DNA from: Halorubrum salipaludis
Lineage (GTDB): Archaea; Halobacteriota; Halobacteria; Halobacteriales; Haloferacaceae
Assembly (NCBI RefSeq): GCF_002286985.1
Contig: NZ_NSKC01000009.1
Span: 62,001-126,000 of the forward strand
DNA length: 64,000 bases
Reading direction: 5' to 3'
The notes under the pieces are model-generated. The model worked only from the letters and a program-made list of their open reading frames with translations, had not been told where the DNA came from and did not search any database. Within the stretch, counting starts at the first letter, position 1, and each line of letters opens with the position of its first letter. Below are positions 20,606 through 29,714 of the stretch, piece after piece. A program made the position numbers and the translations under genes.

Positions 20606-21766
20606 TCAGACGATCTTCATCATCCGCGTCTCGAACTTGCCGACGCGGACGCGGACCCATCCCGCGAGCGCCGCGTCGAGGTCGGGGTCGTCGGTGTCGA
20701 CCCGGAGGGCGCGCACGTCGTCGAGCTTCGCGCGCGAGGCGACGATCCGCAGGTCGCAGCGCCGGATCACCGCCGGGGACAGCTGCGGGTTCCCGCGGCC
20801 GAAGACGAACCCCTGTCCGCCGATCGGCGAGACGACGATGACGTTCTCCTCGCCCAGCGCGTCGAGGATCTCTCGCTCGGTGCCGTCCCGGACGACCACC
20901 TCCCCGTCGCGCCACACGTCGACCCCGATCGGCGACGGCTCGAAGCCCAGGGCCTCCTTGATGGCGCCGACGGTCGACCCCGGGCCGAGCACGTACGTGA
21001 CGCCCTCCCCCTCGCGCTCGCAGATGTCGTCCGCGACCCCCTCGGCGAGCGACTCGACGGTCCCGCTCGCGGTCTGTTTCGACGACTGGAGGTCGTCCGC
21101 GACCGGGACGCGCGCGACCGCGCGGAGCTCCGGGTTGACCTCGCCCTCTCGGTAGGCGTCCTCGTCGATGTCCATCACCTCGCGGCGCTCGGTGCGGGAG
21201 AAGGAGGCGGCGACCTCCGCGGCGTCCTCGGGCGAGACCGCGAACACCGAGGAGTACACCTTCACGCCGGCGGGGACGCCGAGCATCGGGACCTCGGAGC
21301 CGGTCCGTTCGAGCGCCGTCGCCACGTCGGTCGCCGTGCCGTCGCCGCCGACGAACAGGACGAGGTCCACGGGCCCCGCGGCGTCGTCTCCCGCGGCGAA
21401 CGCCTCGACGACCCGCGCGGTGTGCTCCGCGGTCGTCTCCGTGGGGGCGGGTGGGTCGGAACCGTCGCCCCGATCGTCGGCGGGCGGGTCGGCCTCCTCG
21501 TCCCGATCGTCGCCGAACGGGTCGACCACGCGGACCGGTTCGAAGCCCGCCTCGCGGACCAGCCGCTCGCCCATGGGGTCGGCGGCGGTCGAGACGCGCG
21601 TCTCCGGCGCGACCGCGGCGAGCCGTTCCAGCGCCCGCCGCGCTCGGTCCGGCGCCCGCGGCTCCGCGCCCCGCGCGACCGCCTCGGCCACCTTCCCGTC
21701 GGTGCCCTTGAGCCCGACGCGGCCGCCCATCCCGGCGACCGGGTTCACCGCGAATCCGACGTGCAT
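20606..21766 (-). CDS. ATP-NAD kinase family protein, AcoX-like branch
   Basis: 386 aa. N-terminal [20 protein letters not shown] and the diacylglycerol/NAD-kinase motif [16 protein letters not shown] place it in the ATP-NAD/AcoX kinase superfamily. [18 protein letters not shown] and [20 protein letters not shown] are typical of the AcoX-like branch rather than of classic NadK. A ~40-residue acidic insertion sits near residues 85-120. The phosphoryl acceptor cannot be read from sequence. Upstream of cdc48 on the same strand, with a 209-base gap, so probably separate transcription. Confidence 0.85.
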   Translation of the reverse strand: MHVGFAVNPVAGMGGRVGLKGTDGKVAEAVARGAEPRAPDRARRALERLAAVAPETRVSTAADPMGERLVREAGFEPVRVVDPFGDDRDEEADPPADDRGDGSDPPAPTETTAEHTARVVEAFAAGDDAAGPVDLVLFVGGDGTATDVATALERTGSEVPMLGVPAGVKVYSSVFAVSPEDAAEVAASFSRTERREVMDIDEDAYREGEVNPELRAVARVPVADDLQSSKQTASGTVESLAEGVADDICEREGEGVTYVLGPGSTVGAIKEALGFEPSPIGVDVWRDGEVVVRDGTEREILDALGEENVIVVSPIGGQGFVFGRGNPQLSPAVIRRCDLRIVASRAKLDDVRALRVDTDDPDLDAALAGWVRVRVGKFETRMMKIV

Positions 21767-21856
21767 GTCCGCTCTTTCGGCGGCCGGCCCTTAAGCGGGC
21801 CGCGTCTCGCCGCGGGAAGATCAATACTTAAGACGCCCCCAGAACAACCGCGAACC

Positions 21857-21970
21857 ATGATCCTCGAAGCCGCCCCGACCGAGCCGCTCCCGATCGACGC
21901 GACCGCGACCGCCGTGCTCGTCGCGAGCCTCGTGGTCACCGCGGTGTGGCTCGCGTATCTTTACCGCTGA
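21857..21970 (+). CDS. 37-residue single-span membrane microprotein
   Basis: Short gene reading MILEAAPTEPLPIDATAT, then the hydrophobic span AVLVASLVVTAVWLAYLYR, ending in TGA. A textbook TATA-like ATACTTAAG is ~27 nt upstream of the ATG, the spacing of a leaderless haloarchaeal promoter, which argues that this is real. The negative N-terminus and Arg end predict an outside-to-inside single-pass protein. It lies between the NAD-kinase-like gene (divergent) and the CinA-like gene (convergent). No family recognised. Confidence 0.6.
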   Translation: MILEAAPTEPLPIDATATAVLVASLVVTAVWLAYLYR

Positions 21971-21990
21971 TACCGCTACCGCTGATACCG

Positions 21991-22686
21991 CTACTCCTCC
22001 GACTCGACCAGCACCGACCGCTCCCGCACCCAGTCGGCGGCGCGCTCCGCCTCGTCGGCGGTCGCCGCCGTGATCTTCACCCGCACGCTCTCGCCGGGGT
22101 ACGACCCGACGCTCACGTCAAACGCCTCCTGGAGCTCCGTGAACCGCTCTAACAGCGCGCTCTCCGGCTCGTCGACGTCGACGACGACGGTGTGGGTCGG
22201 GGTCCCCTCGAACTCCTCGGCGACCGACTCGAACATCGCCTCCATCTCCGCCGGGACGCCCGGCAGGACGTACGCCGACTCGACGACGGCGCCGGGCGCG
22301 ACCCCCTCCTCGTTGGGGAGCGGCCGACAGCCGACCGGGAGGTGCGTCGTCTCGGCGACCAGGTCGTCCGCGCTGTACCCCCGCTCCGCGAGCCACGCCG
22401 CGGCCTCGTCGTTGGCGGCGAGGTCGCGCCCGAACGCGGCCGCGACCGCCTCCATCGTCACGTCGTCGTGGGTCGGCCCGAGCCCGCCGGTGACGATCAC
22501 GGCGTCGTACTCGGCGTGGTACTCGTTGACGACGCGCGCGATCTCGGCGACCTCGTCCGGGACGACGGTCACCCGCCGGACCGTCACGCCGCGGTCGGCG
22601 AGCCGGCCGCAGAGCCACGTCGCGTTCGTGTTCTCGGTGTCACCGACGAGGAGCTCGTCCCCGACGGTGACGATTGCGGCGTCCAT
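21991..22686 (-). CDS. CinA N-terminal/molybdopterin-binding domain protein
   Basis: 231 aa. MoCF-binding fold with AIVTVGDELLVGDTENTNAT at the N-terminus and DAVIVTGGLGPTHDDVTMEA, the signature of the CinA/MoeA/MogA superfamily. The C-terminal ~60 residues (ESVRVKITAATADEAERAAD) correspond to the CinA KH-like region. No amidase (CinA-C) domain follows. Stand-alone versions are common in archaea and may hydrolyse nucleotide or pterin derivatives; the substrate here is unknown. Confidence 0.88.
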   Translation of the reverse strand: MDAAIVTVGDELLVGDTENTNATWLCGRLADRGVTVRRVTVVPDEVAEIARVVNEYHAEYDAVIVTGGLGPTHDDVTMEAVAAAFGRDLAANDEAAAWLAERGYSADDLVAETTHLPVGCRPLPNEEGVAPGAVVESAYVLPGVPAEMEAMFESVAEEFEGTPTHTVVVDVDEPESALLERFTELQEAFDVSVGSYPGESVRVKITAATADEAERAADWVRERSVLVESEE

Positions 22687-22755
22687 ACCCGCACAAGGCG
22701 TCGCGCACTGAAAAAGGGCCCCAGTCCGGGAGGAGGGGGTCGCGGCGACCGCCGA

Positions 22756-23523
22756 CTACTCCTCGTCGTCCTCGTACACGCCGAGCCCCAGCTGCCGGCG
22801 CCGCTCCCGGAGCTCCTCCAGCTGCCGCCGGAAGTACATCGTCCCGACGACCGCGGCGACCGCGGCGATCGCGAGGATCACCCCGAAGACGAGCAGGTCG
22901 GTCTCGCGGTACGACTGGACCACGACCGACCCGCTGGTGACCGAGTCCCACGTGATCCGGTCGCGGCCGTCGACCGTCTCGATCTCGTGGTCGCGCGGCG
23001 ACACGTGCCCGACGATCGGCACGTCGGTGCTGAACCCGGGCGGGAGCGTCACCGCGTACGACCCCTCGACGTAGGTGAGCGTGGTGAACCGGCGGGGCGA
23101 TCCGGACGCCGAGAGGGCCATCCGTCCGCCCTCCATGTCGTCGCCGAACCGGACCCACGTCTCGTCGGGGGTGCGCTCGATCTCTCCGCCGCGGGCGCGG
23201 AACTCGCTCCCGTCGATCACCTCGCCGTCGGGGTACTGGTACCGGAACGCGTCGAACTCGAAGGGCTGGTCGCCCGCGTAGGGGGTCTGCCGGTAGAAGC
23301 GTATCTCGTCGACGCCGGAGACGTTGTACACCACGGTGTACCGCGTCCCCGTCGAGAGGTTGACCTCGGCGTCGCGGTCGGTCGCGAAGTCGTACGCGTG
23401 GGGCGGCTCGGCGTCGAGCGTCTCGTTCGCGACCTCGCCTCCGTCGTTGACGTAGGTGAGACAGCCGGCGCTGACGGCGAGCAGCGCGACGACGGCGATC
23501 GCGAGGGCGAAACGTCGGTTCAC
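22756..23523 (-). CDS. DUF5803-like membrane-anchored lipoprotein
   Basis: 255 aa. Signal peptide with lipobox AVSAGC (Cys ~21), an extracytoplasmic beta-rich domain of ~170 residues, then a C-terminal membrane span LVFGVILAIAAVAAVVGTMY and a basic/acidic cytoplasmic tail RRQLEELRERRRQLGLG. Extracellular lipidation plus a stop-transfer span gives double anchoring. The gene follows the tfe-DUF2110 pair within 5 bases, so it is probably cotranscribed with them. Function unknown. Confidence 0.8.
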   Translation of the reverse strand: MNRRFALAIAVVALLAVSAGCLTYVNDGGEVANETLDAEPPHAYDFATDRDAEVNLSTGTRYTVVYNVSGVDEIRFYRQTPYAGDQPFEFDAFRYQYPDGEVIDGSEFRARGGEIERTPDETWVRFGDDMEGGRMALSASGSPRRFTTLTYVEGSYAVTLPPGFSTDVPIVGHVSPRDHEIETVDGRDRITWDSVTSGSVVVQSYRETDLLVFGVILAIAAVAAVVGTMYFRRQLEELRERRRQLGLGVYEDDEE

Positions 23524-23527
23524 GGGT

Positions 23528-24223
23528 TCAGACGACGCAGCGCATCTCGGCCGGGAGGTACGAGCCGATCGCGGCCAGCAGCCCCGGCGGGTCGGTGTCC
23601 TCGGTGCAGACGACGGACTGCTCCAACAGGCCCAGCCGCTCGACGGTGACGATGTCCTGCGCGTGGCCGGCGCGATTCACGGTCGCCCGGACCTCGCCGC
23701 GGGTCGCCGAGTTGACGTTGAGCCGGCCGTCGCCGCGCTGCCAGTCGTAGAGGCGGTCGCGCTCGGCGTCCGCCAGCCGGCTCGGCTCCGAATCGGGGTC
23801 GCCCACGTCGCCGCCGTAGACGAACCGCACGGGGAGGTGCTGGACCAGCCCGAACCGCTCGACGACCTGCTCCGGCGACCCCCTGCCGAGGCCGATCTCG
23901 TCGGCCGGAATCCGCACGTCGACGCCGGCGTCGAGGACGAAGCCGTCGTCGTCCCACGATTCGAGGGTCCCGACGTACTCCTTGCCGGCCGTCAGCCCCT
24001 CGTCGTGGGCGACGATCTCGCCCCACGTCTCCGCGAGGACGTTGCGGGCGACCGCGGCGTCCTCGCCGCTCACGTCCACCTGCACGAAGTCGTCGTCGCG
24101 GACGCCGACGTGCCAGTCGACGTCGAGCTCGCCGATGTCGTTGGCGACGAGCGAGTTCATGCCGTCGAGCGCGCGGTCGCGGGCGTCGCCCTCGACGTAG
24201 CACTTGGTTGCGAGGACGACCAT
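23528..24223 (-). CDS. DUF2110 family archaeal protein
   Basis: 231 aa. The central segment GKEYVGTLESWDDDGFVLDA looks like an S1-type OB strand pattern, and the C-terminus LNVNSATRGEVRATVNRAGH is family-typical. It starts exactly where tfe ends: the A of the tfe TAA stop is the first base of this ATG, so the two are translationally coupled. The persistent tfe linkage suggests a role in transcription or RNA handling (inference). No catalytic residues recognised. Confidence 0.82.
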   Translation of the reverse strand: MVVLATKCYVEGDARDRALDGMNSLVANDIGELDVDWHVGVRDDDFVQVDVSGEDAAVARNVLAETWGEIVAHDEGLTAGKEYVGTLESWDDDGFVLDAGVDVRIPADEIGLGRGSPEQVVERFGLVQHLPVRFVYGGDVGDPDSEPSRLADAERDRLYDWQRGDGRLNVNSATRGEVRATVNRAGHAQDIVTVERLGLLEQSVVCTEDTDPPGLLAAIGSYLPAEMRCVV

Positions 24224-24747
24224 TAGCCCGTCACGTCCGCGTTGAGCTCGTCACGGAGCTCCTCGACGCGCTGGCCCATCGCCTCGCGGAGCCGGTCGTT
24301 GTCCATCGACTCCAGCGGGGACCCGCACTCCGGGCACTCGAAGCCGAAGTCCATCGCCTCGCCGAACTCGAAGCGGATCGAACACACCTCACAGAGGTAG
24401 AACTCGTGGGTGCGCTCGTACTCCTCGCGCTCCTCTAACGCGTCGAGCAGGCGATACATCTCCTCTTCGAGGTTCTCCGGGATGTTGTCGTAGTGGAACG
24501 TCCAGAGGTACGTGAGCCACCCCGAGTCCTCGTCGCGCACCCGGCGGTAGGTGGCGAGGTCGTTCTCGTACAGGATGAACAGCGCGCGTCGGACGTCGTT
24601 GAGCTCCAGTCCGAGCTCCTCCGCCAGCTCCTCGTCGGTGACCTCACCGTCGGGCGGCGCGGCCGCGACCGGCATCCCCGTCGGCCCCACCAGCTCGTGG
24701 AGGTACTTCTGGATGACGGGGTCGTTCAGTAGATCCTCAAAAGCCAT
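24223..24747 (-). CDS. tfe: Transcription initiation factor E alpha-subunit homologue (TFE)
   Basis: 174 aa. N-terminal extended winged helix (DEELAEELGLELNDVRRALF, then YENDLATYRRVRDEDSGWL) and a C-terminal zinc ribbon with C-x2-C in LCEVCSIRFEF and C-x2-C in FECPECGSPL. TFE stabilises the open promoter complex of archaeal RNA polymerase. A TATA-like CTTTTAACC lies ~25 nt upstream of the ATG. First gene of a tfe-DUF2110-DUF5803 run. Confidence 0.95.
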   Translation of the reverse strand: MAFEDLLNDPVIQKYLHELVGPTGMPVAAAPPDGEVTDEELAEELGLELNDVRRALFILYENDLATYRRVRDEDSGWLTYLWTFHYDNIPENLEEEMYRLLDALEEREEYERTHEFYLCEVCSIRFEFGEAMDFGFECPECGSPLESMDNDRLREAMGQRVEELRDELNADVTG

Positions 24748-24918
24748 TACGTGAAACTGGTGGTGGAACCGGGTTAAAAGCTCCGGAAGGAGCGGTCACC
24801 GCCGTCCGCGGTCGACGCCGCCTGCGGTCGCAGACGGACGCGCCGACTCCCGACCGCGACCGCCGACCCCGATGGCCTCCGGCAAAGCTTTACCCGACGT
24901 GTGACACCACACGGTCGT

Positions 24919-26016
24919 ATGGCACCGACCGGCAACACCGGAGCGGAAATCGACGAGTCGGCGGGGGAGGCCGCGTCGGAGGGGGAAGTCGGGCCGGACC
25001 GGTCAGTTGCGGTTGATAGGTCGGCCGCGTCCGAGCGGCCTGTCCCGTCCAGCTCTCCCGGGATCGGCGTGCGCGTCCGCCGGGCCGTCGGCGCGCTCGC
25101 GCTGCTCTCCGTCCCCGTCCTGCTCGCCGCCCTCCCGCTGGTCCCCGCCGCCGCGCTCCTCGGACCCGCCGGCCTCGACCTCGCCGGTCCGGGGGCGATC
25201 GGGGGACTCCTCGCCGCCGTCGCCGTCGGCCTCGGCGGCTCCGCCCTCCTCGGTCCGATCGTCGTCGACCGCCGGATCGCGCGGCTCCCCGAGGCCGACC
25301 TCGACGACCGCCCCGCCGACTTCGTCGCGGACCGGGTCGCGACCCTCGCGGACGAGGTGGGCGTCGACGCCCCGGCGGTGACGGTCGTGCGCGCCGACGC
25401 CGCCAACGTCGCGGTCGCGGACGGGTACCGCGGCGCCCGGCTCGTCGTCTCGACCCGCCTGCTCTCGCTGCCGAAGGCCGACCGCGACGCCGCCCTCCGG
25501 CACGCGCTCGTCCGGCTCCGGACCCGGGAGGCGCTCGTCGCGACCGCGCTGCTCCCGGCGCTCGCGGCGGTCGAGACGGTCGCGCTCCTCGCGACCCTGC
25601 TCGTCGGGCGCCGCGGCGAGCGCACGGCGGCGGACCGCCGCGTCAACCGGATCCACGGGTACGAGCCGGAGCGCGACCGGATCCCGTCGTGGGCGTACGC
25701 GGTCGCGGGCGTCGCGCTCTGGGTCCTGCTCCTGCCGGCGTGGCTCCCGACCGCCGTCGGCGACCGGCTCTACGTCGCCGGCGGGCGCCGCGACGCGGAC
25801 GGGGCGGTCGCGCGGCTCGGGACGGCCGAGCGCGACGGGCTCGGCAACGCGGTCGCGTTCGCCAGCGACGCCGCGGGCGCCGCCGACTGGCCGCCCCTCC
25901 TCGACCGGCTCTCGCTCGTCTCGATGGCGGACGCCGAGACGGGCCGCGTCCGGGGGACGAGCCGACAGGAGGCGCGGACGCGGCTCGCGCGGCTCCGGTC
26001 GAAGCGGGCGCTCTGA
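24919..26016 (+). CDS. HtpX/M48-like membrane protein that has lost its HExxH zinc site
   Basis: 365 aa. After an acidic N-terminus, residues ~58-115 form two hydrophobic spans. Residues ~125-210 follow HtpX closely: DFVADRVATLADEVGVDAPA, then LVVSTRLLSLPKADRDAALR. At the position of HExxH it reads HALVR (195-199), with the catalytic Glu and second His gone, followed by the expected (K/R)xRxAL(V) match RTREALV. Two more spans surround ~205-225 and ~255-275. It is therefore predicted to be a proteolytically dead homologue. The ATG was preferred to a GTG six codons upstream because a TATA-like element sits at normal distance. Confidence 0.8.
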   Translation: MAPTGNTGAEIDESAGEAASEGEVGPDRSVAVDRSAASERPVPSSSPGIGVRVRRAVGALALLSVPVLLAALPLVPAAALLGPAGLDLAGPGAIGGLLAAVAVGLGGSALLGPIVVDRRIARLPEADLDDRPADFVADRVATLADEVGVDAPAVTVVRADAANVAVADGYRGARLVVSTRLLSLPKADRDAALRHALVRLRTREALVATALLPALAAVETVALLATLLVGRRGERTAADRRVNRIHGYEPERDRIPSWAYAVAGVALWVLLLPAWLPTAVGDRLYVAGGRRDADGAVARLGTAERDGLGNAVAFASDAAGAADWPPLLDRLSLVSMADAETGRVRGTSRQEARTRLARLRSKRAL

Positions 26017-26040
26017 TCGCGGCGCTCCCGACCGTCGCGG

Positions 26041-27522
26041 TTAGGGCTGTGCCGGGACGGATATCCGGAGGACGGTTCCGCCCGTCTCGGACGAATCCAC
26101 CGAGAACTCCCCGCCCGCCTTGCTCACGACCCAGTACATCAGCCAGATCCCGAGCCGGTCCGCGTGCTTCAGCGACGTCTCTCCCCGTTCGAGCACGTGG
26201 GTCTCGTGTTCCGGGATCCCCGGCCCGTCGTCTTCGATCTCGATCTCGATCCAGCCTTCCGCTCCGCGCTCGGCCCGTATCCAGACCGTCGGCTCCGGAG
26301 CGTCGTTGTGCTTGACCGCGTTCTCCACGCCCTCCTCGATCGCCGTCTGGAGGCCGACGACGCTCACTTCGAGCGGGTCGTCGTCCGGGAGCGACAGGTG
26401 GAACGCCGCGTCCGGGTACTGGTCGGTCATCTGGCTCAGCAGCTCGGACAGCCGGTCGCGGAGGCTGACCCCGGCGTCGTCCGACTCCGGGCTCGAAAGC
26501 GTGTGGTCGATCTTCCGCACCGCCTCCGCGATCCGCATCAGGTCGTCGGTCGTCTCGCCGATCACGTCGAGCGCCTTCCGCCGCTGCTCCTCGGCGGGGT
26601 CGCTCCGAAGCAGCTCGGTGTACCCCTCGATGAGGTTCATCTTGTTCCGGAGGTTGTGGTTGAGCACCCGCCCCATCACCTCCAGCCGCCGCTCGCGGAT
26701 CTTCCGGTCCGTGATGTCCGTCTGGAAGCCGACGAACCGGATCACGTCGCCGTTCTCGTCCCGGATCGGCGCGACGGTGAGCCGGTTCCAGAACTTCTGG
26801 CCGCTCGCGCGGTAGTTCAGGACGTCGACGGAGACCGGTCGCTCGTCGTCGATCGCCTCGCGAATCGCCGCGGTCGTCTCCGGGTCCGTGTCCTCCCCCT
26901 GGAGGAAGCGACAGTCCTTCCCCAGGATCTCCGGTCCGTACCCGGTGAGCCGCTCGAACTCTTCGTTGACGTAGGTCAGCGGGTTGTTCCCCGTCCCCGG
27001 CTCCGCGAGCGAGATCCCGACCGGGGCCTCGTCCATCGCGCGCTCCTTCTGTCGGAGCTCCTCGACCGTGGCCGCCAGCCGCCGCTCGCGGTCGGCGAGC
27101 CTGAGGGAGGTGCGCCGCCGATCGACGAGGTTCCCGATCCGGGCTCGGAGCGCCCGCTTGCGCACCGGGAGCTCGACGACGTCGTCGACGCGGTCCCACG
27201 CGCCCTCCGTCGCCTTTCGGGCGTCACCGCCCGCGAGGAGCACGAACGGGAGGAAGGCGGGGGCCGCGCGCTCCCGGCGCGGCCCGATCGCGCTCCCGAC
27301 GCGCTCGAACGCCTCGGCGTCGAGGACGCAGCAGTCGAACGCCGAGTCGAACGCCGCCGCGTCGGTCGTCGAATCGACCCGAAAGCGGTCGCCGAGCGCC
27401 TCGGCCACCAAATCGCGGTCGCGCCCCGGCCGCATGAACAGCAGGACGCGGGGGTCCTCGTCCGTGTCCGGCGGTTCGCCGGACGGGGCGTCGGAAGAGA
27501 TGCCCGCGGGGCCTAGGGCCAT
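26041..27522 (-). CDS. LOV/PAS-domain sensor histidine kinase
   Basis: 493 aa. Residues ~25-130 form a receiver-like domain without an obvious phospho-Asp. A short coiled linker is followed by a LOV-type PAS domain (~165-275) carrying GKDCRFLQG, with the photo-adduct Cys at C204, and FWNRLTVAPIRDENG. The canonical GxNCRFLQ has Asp in place of Asn here. The kinase core has the phospho-acceptor H289 in RVLNHNLRNKMN, the N box VENAVKHN and the G1 box DDGPGIP. It probably senses blue light or redox through a flavin (inference). Divergent from the KaiC-like gene across 74 bases. Confidence 0.88.
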   Translation of the reverse strand: MALGPAGISSDAPSGEPPDTDEDPRVLLFMRPGRDRDLVAEALGDRFRVDSTTDAAAFDSAFDCCVLDAEAFERVGSAIGPRRERAAPAFLPFVLLAGGDARKATEGAWDRVDDVVELPVRKRALRARIGNLVDRRRTSLRLADRERRLAATVEELRQKERAMDEAPVGISLAEPGTGNNPLTYVNEEFERLTGYGPEILGKDCRFLQGEDTDPETTAAIREAIDDERPVSVDVLNYRASGQKFWNRLTVAPIRDENGDVIRFVGFQTDITDRKIRERRLEVMGRVLNHNLRNKMNLIEGYTELLRSDPAEEQRRKALDVIGETTDDLMRIAEAVRKIDHTLSSPESDDAGVSLRDRLSELLSQMTDQYPDAAFHLSLPDDDPLEVSVVGLQTAIEEGVENAVKHNDAPEPTVWIRAERGAEGWIEIEIEDDGPGIPEHETHVLERGETSLKHADRLGIWLMYWVVSKAGGEFSVDSSETGGTVLRISVPAQP

Positions 27523-27539
27523 GTCTCCTAGAAGGAGAC
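27523..27539. promoter_or_regulatory. 17-bp palindrome in the LOV-kinase/KaiC divergent promoter
   Basis: GTCTCCT and AGGAGAC form perfect 7-bp arms around AGA, directly before the histidine-kinase start codon and ~60 bases upstream of the KaiC-like ATG. Its position could let one regulator act on both genes. It might also form a hairpin near the 5' end of the kinase transcript. Confidence 0.5.
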
Positions 27540-27596
27540 CGCGCGGTTACTAAGAGCTACCCATTCATTAACTACCCCGGAGTCGGAAGGGACCGT

Positions 27597-29093
27597 ATGT
27601 CAACGCCACTCACCGATCGCGCCTCGACCGGTGTCGCGGGCCTCGACGAGATCCTCTCGGGGGGGCTCGTCCCGGAGCGGAGCTACATGGTCCGCGGTCA
27701 GGCCGGCAGCGGGAAGACGATCCTGAGCTTCCACTTCCTCCAGCGGGGCGTCGACGAGGGGGAGACGGCGCTTTTCATCAACCTCGAGGAGGACGCCCGC
27801 GACCTGAAGGCGAACGCGGCGGCGCTCGGCTTCGACACCGACGCCATCGAGTTCCTCGATCTGAGCCCGAGCGCGGACGTGTTCGTCGAGGACGACTCCT
27901 ACGAGGTGTTCGAGCCTTCCGAGGTCGAGCGGGAGCCGCTGACCGAGAAGATCATCGAGGGCGTGACCGCCGTCGACCCCGACCGGGTCGTCGTCGACCC
28001 GCTGACGCAGCTCCGGTTCCTGCTGTCGGACGACTACCAGTTCCGGAAGCAGGTGGTCGGGTTCATGCGCTTCCTGAAGGACCGGGAGGCGACGGTGCTT
28101 TTCACCGTTCAGAACACCGAGTCGCTGCCGACGGACGACCTCGAGTTCATCACGGACGGGACGATCCGGCTTGCCACCGCGGAGTACGGCAAGACGATCG
28201 ACGTGCCGAAGTTCCGCGGGTCGGCGACCCAGGGCGGCGAGCACGCCTATCGGATCACCGCCGAGGGAATGGAGGTGTACCCGGCGTTACAGCCCGGCGC
28301 TCACGCGAGGGACGCCACGTTCGAACAGGCCTCCTCCGGCGTCCCGGAGATCGACGACCTGCTGAACGGCGGGATCGAACGGGGAACGGTCAGCATCGTG
28401 AGCGGGCCCACCGGCGTGGGGAAGACGACGCTCAGCACCCAGTTCATGAAGGCGGCGGCCGATCGCGGCGAGCGCTCCGTCATCTACCTGTTCGAGGAGA
28501 GCGAGGAGACGTTCCGCACGCGGGCGCGGTCGGTGAACATCTCGGTCGACGAGATGATCGAAGCGGGGACGCTCCGCGTCGAGGAGGTCGAGGCGTTAGA
28601 GCGGTCGCCACAGGAGTTCGCGCGGATGGTCCGGACGGAGGTCGAAGAGCGCGGCGCCGACATCGTCATGGTCGACGGGATCGCGGGCTACCGGCTGACC
28701 CTCCACGGGGAGCGCGATCAGGTGCTCCAGCAGCTCCACGCGCTCGGCCGCTACCTCAAGAACATGGGCGTGACGACGATATTCGTCGACGAGACGCGCG
28801 ACATCACGGGCGAGTTCCGGGCGACGATGGAGAACGTGAGCTACCTCGCCGACAACATCGTCTTCCTGCGACACCTGGAGGTGGACGGCGAGCTCCGGAA
28901 GGCGATCGGCGTGCTGAAAAAGCGCATGAGCGACTACGAGCGGACGATCCGCGAGTTCCGGATCACCGCCGACGGGATCGCCGTCGGCGAGCCGCTGTCG
29001 GGGATGCGAGGCGTCCTCAGCGGGACGCCGGAGATGGTCGATCCGGACCGCAACCGACCGTCGGGCGGGTGGCTCGACGACGGGGAGTCGTAG
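27597..29093 (+). CDS. KaiC-like double RecA-fold ATPase
   Basis: 498 aa, two KaiC domains as in cyanobacterial KaiC. Domain 1: Walker A GQAGSGKT near residue 38 and the catalytic Glu pair in INLEEDARDL. Domain 2: GPTGVGKTT near 273 and YLFEESEETFRTRA. The C-terminal region aligning with the KaiC phosphosites (ISTITDTIILLQ) reads VSYLADNIVFLR, so Ser431 is kept as S415 while Thr432 is Tyr416. No KaiA or KaiB gene is nearby. Haloarchaeal KaiC proteins are linked to light/dark and signalling responses. Divergent from a LOV kinase. Confidence 0.9.
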   Translation: MSTPLTDRASTGVAGLDEILSGGLVPERSYMVRGQAGSGKTILSFHFLQRGVDEGETALFINLEEDARDLKANAAALGFDTDAIEFLDLSPSADVFVEDDSYEVFEPSEVEREPLTEKIIEGVTAVDPDRVVVDPLTQLRFLLSDDYQFRKQVVGFMRFLKDREATVLFTVQNTESLPTDDLEFITDGTIRLATAEYGKTIDVPKFRGSATQGGEHAYRITAEGMEVYPALQPGAHARDATFEQASSGVPEIDDLLNGGIERGTVSIVSGPTGVGKTTLSTQFMKAAADRGERSVIYLFEESEETFRTRARSVNISVDEMIEAGTLRVEEVEALERSPQEFARMVRTEVEERGADIVMVDGIAGYRLTLHGERDQVLQQLHALGRYLKNMGVTTIFVDETRDITGEFRATMENVSYLADNIVFLRHLEVDGELRKAIGVLKKRMSDYERTIREFRITADGIAVGEPLSGMRGVLSGTPEMVDPDRNRPSGGWLDDGES

Positions 29094-29099
29094 CGGGGA

Positions 29100-29714
29100 T
29101 CAGTCGGGTCGGGACGCCTCGTCGCCGTCGGCACCGTGTCCCCCGTCCCCGTCGACACCGCCTCCCTCCTCGCCGTCGTCCGCGTCGATGACCGTCTTCC
29201 CGGTCGCCTCGGGGACGACGCGGCGGTCGGCGTCCTCCCACTCGCGGTCCAGCTCCGCCCCCTCGAACAGCCGGTCGAGGAACACGGCGAGCCCGGCGAC
29301 CTCGGAGTGCGGCTGGTTCGTCACGCCCACGTTGAAGTCGGCGCGCTCGTACAGCGCCCACGGCACCTTCTCGCCGCCGACGACGATCAGGAGGTCGTCG
29401 CCGCCGCGGACCGACTCGCGGACGTCTCCCTCCACGTCTTGAACGCGCTCGCCGTACATGGTGAGGTGGACGACGGTCCCCTCCCAGTTCCGGACGATCG
29501 CCTTCTGGTCGTCGCGGAGCTCGACCGCGAACGGGCCGCCGAACCGGTCGGTGATGTCCCGCACCGTCTCCGCGGACTGGCCGGCGTTGTCGGGGAATAT
29601 CACCCGGTCGGCGCCGAGCGCTCGGGCCGTGAGCCCGACGTGCGTCGTCATGCGGTCGTCGCGTCCCGGCCGGTGACCGTACCGGAGGACGACGACCTCG
29701 CGCGCATCGTGCAT
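29100..29714 (-). CDS. trm56: tRNA (cytidine-56-2'-O)-methyltransferase, aTrm56
   Basis: 204 aa from MHDAREVVVLRYGHRPGRDD, the usual aTrm56 beginning; the upstream in-frame ATG would add ~50 basic, unrelated residues. The SPOUT-fold C-terminal segment contains DDLLIVVGGEKVPWALYERA and NVGVTNQPHSEVAGLAVFLD, where the trefoil knot binds SAM. It methylates C56 in the T loop of archaeal tRNAs. A ~30-residue acidic Gly/Asp tail is added. It ends within 7 bases of the convergent KaiC-like gene. Confidence 0.93.
   Translation of the reverse strand: MHDAREVVVLRYGHRPGRDDRMTTHVGLTARALGADRVIFPDNAGQSAETVRDITDRFGGPFAVELRDDQKAIVRNWEGTVVHLTMYGERVQDVEGDVRESVRGGDDLLIVVGGEKVPWALYERADFNVGVTNQPHSEVAGLAVFLDRLFEGAELDREWEDADRRVVPEATGKTVIDADDGEEGGGVDGDGGHGADGDEASRPD

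Noticed and set aside
21962-21993. Short direct repeats of TACCGCTGA
   Set aside because: Only a few short copies at the end of a microprotein gene; likely simple slippage.
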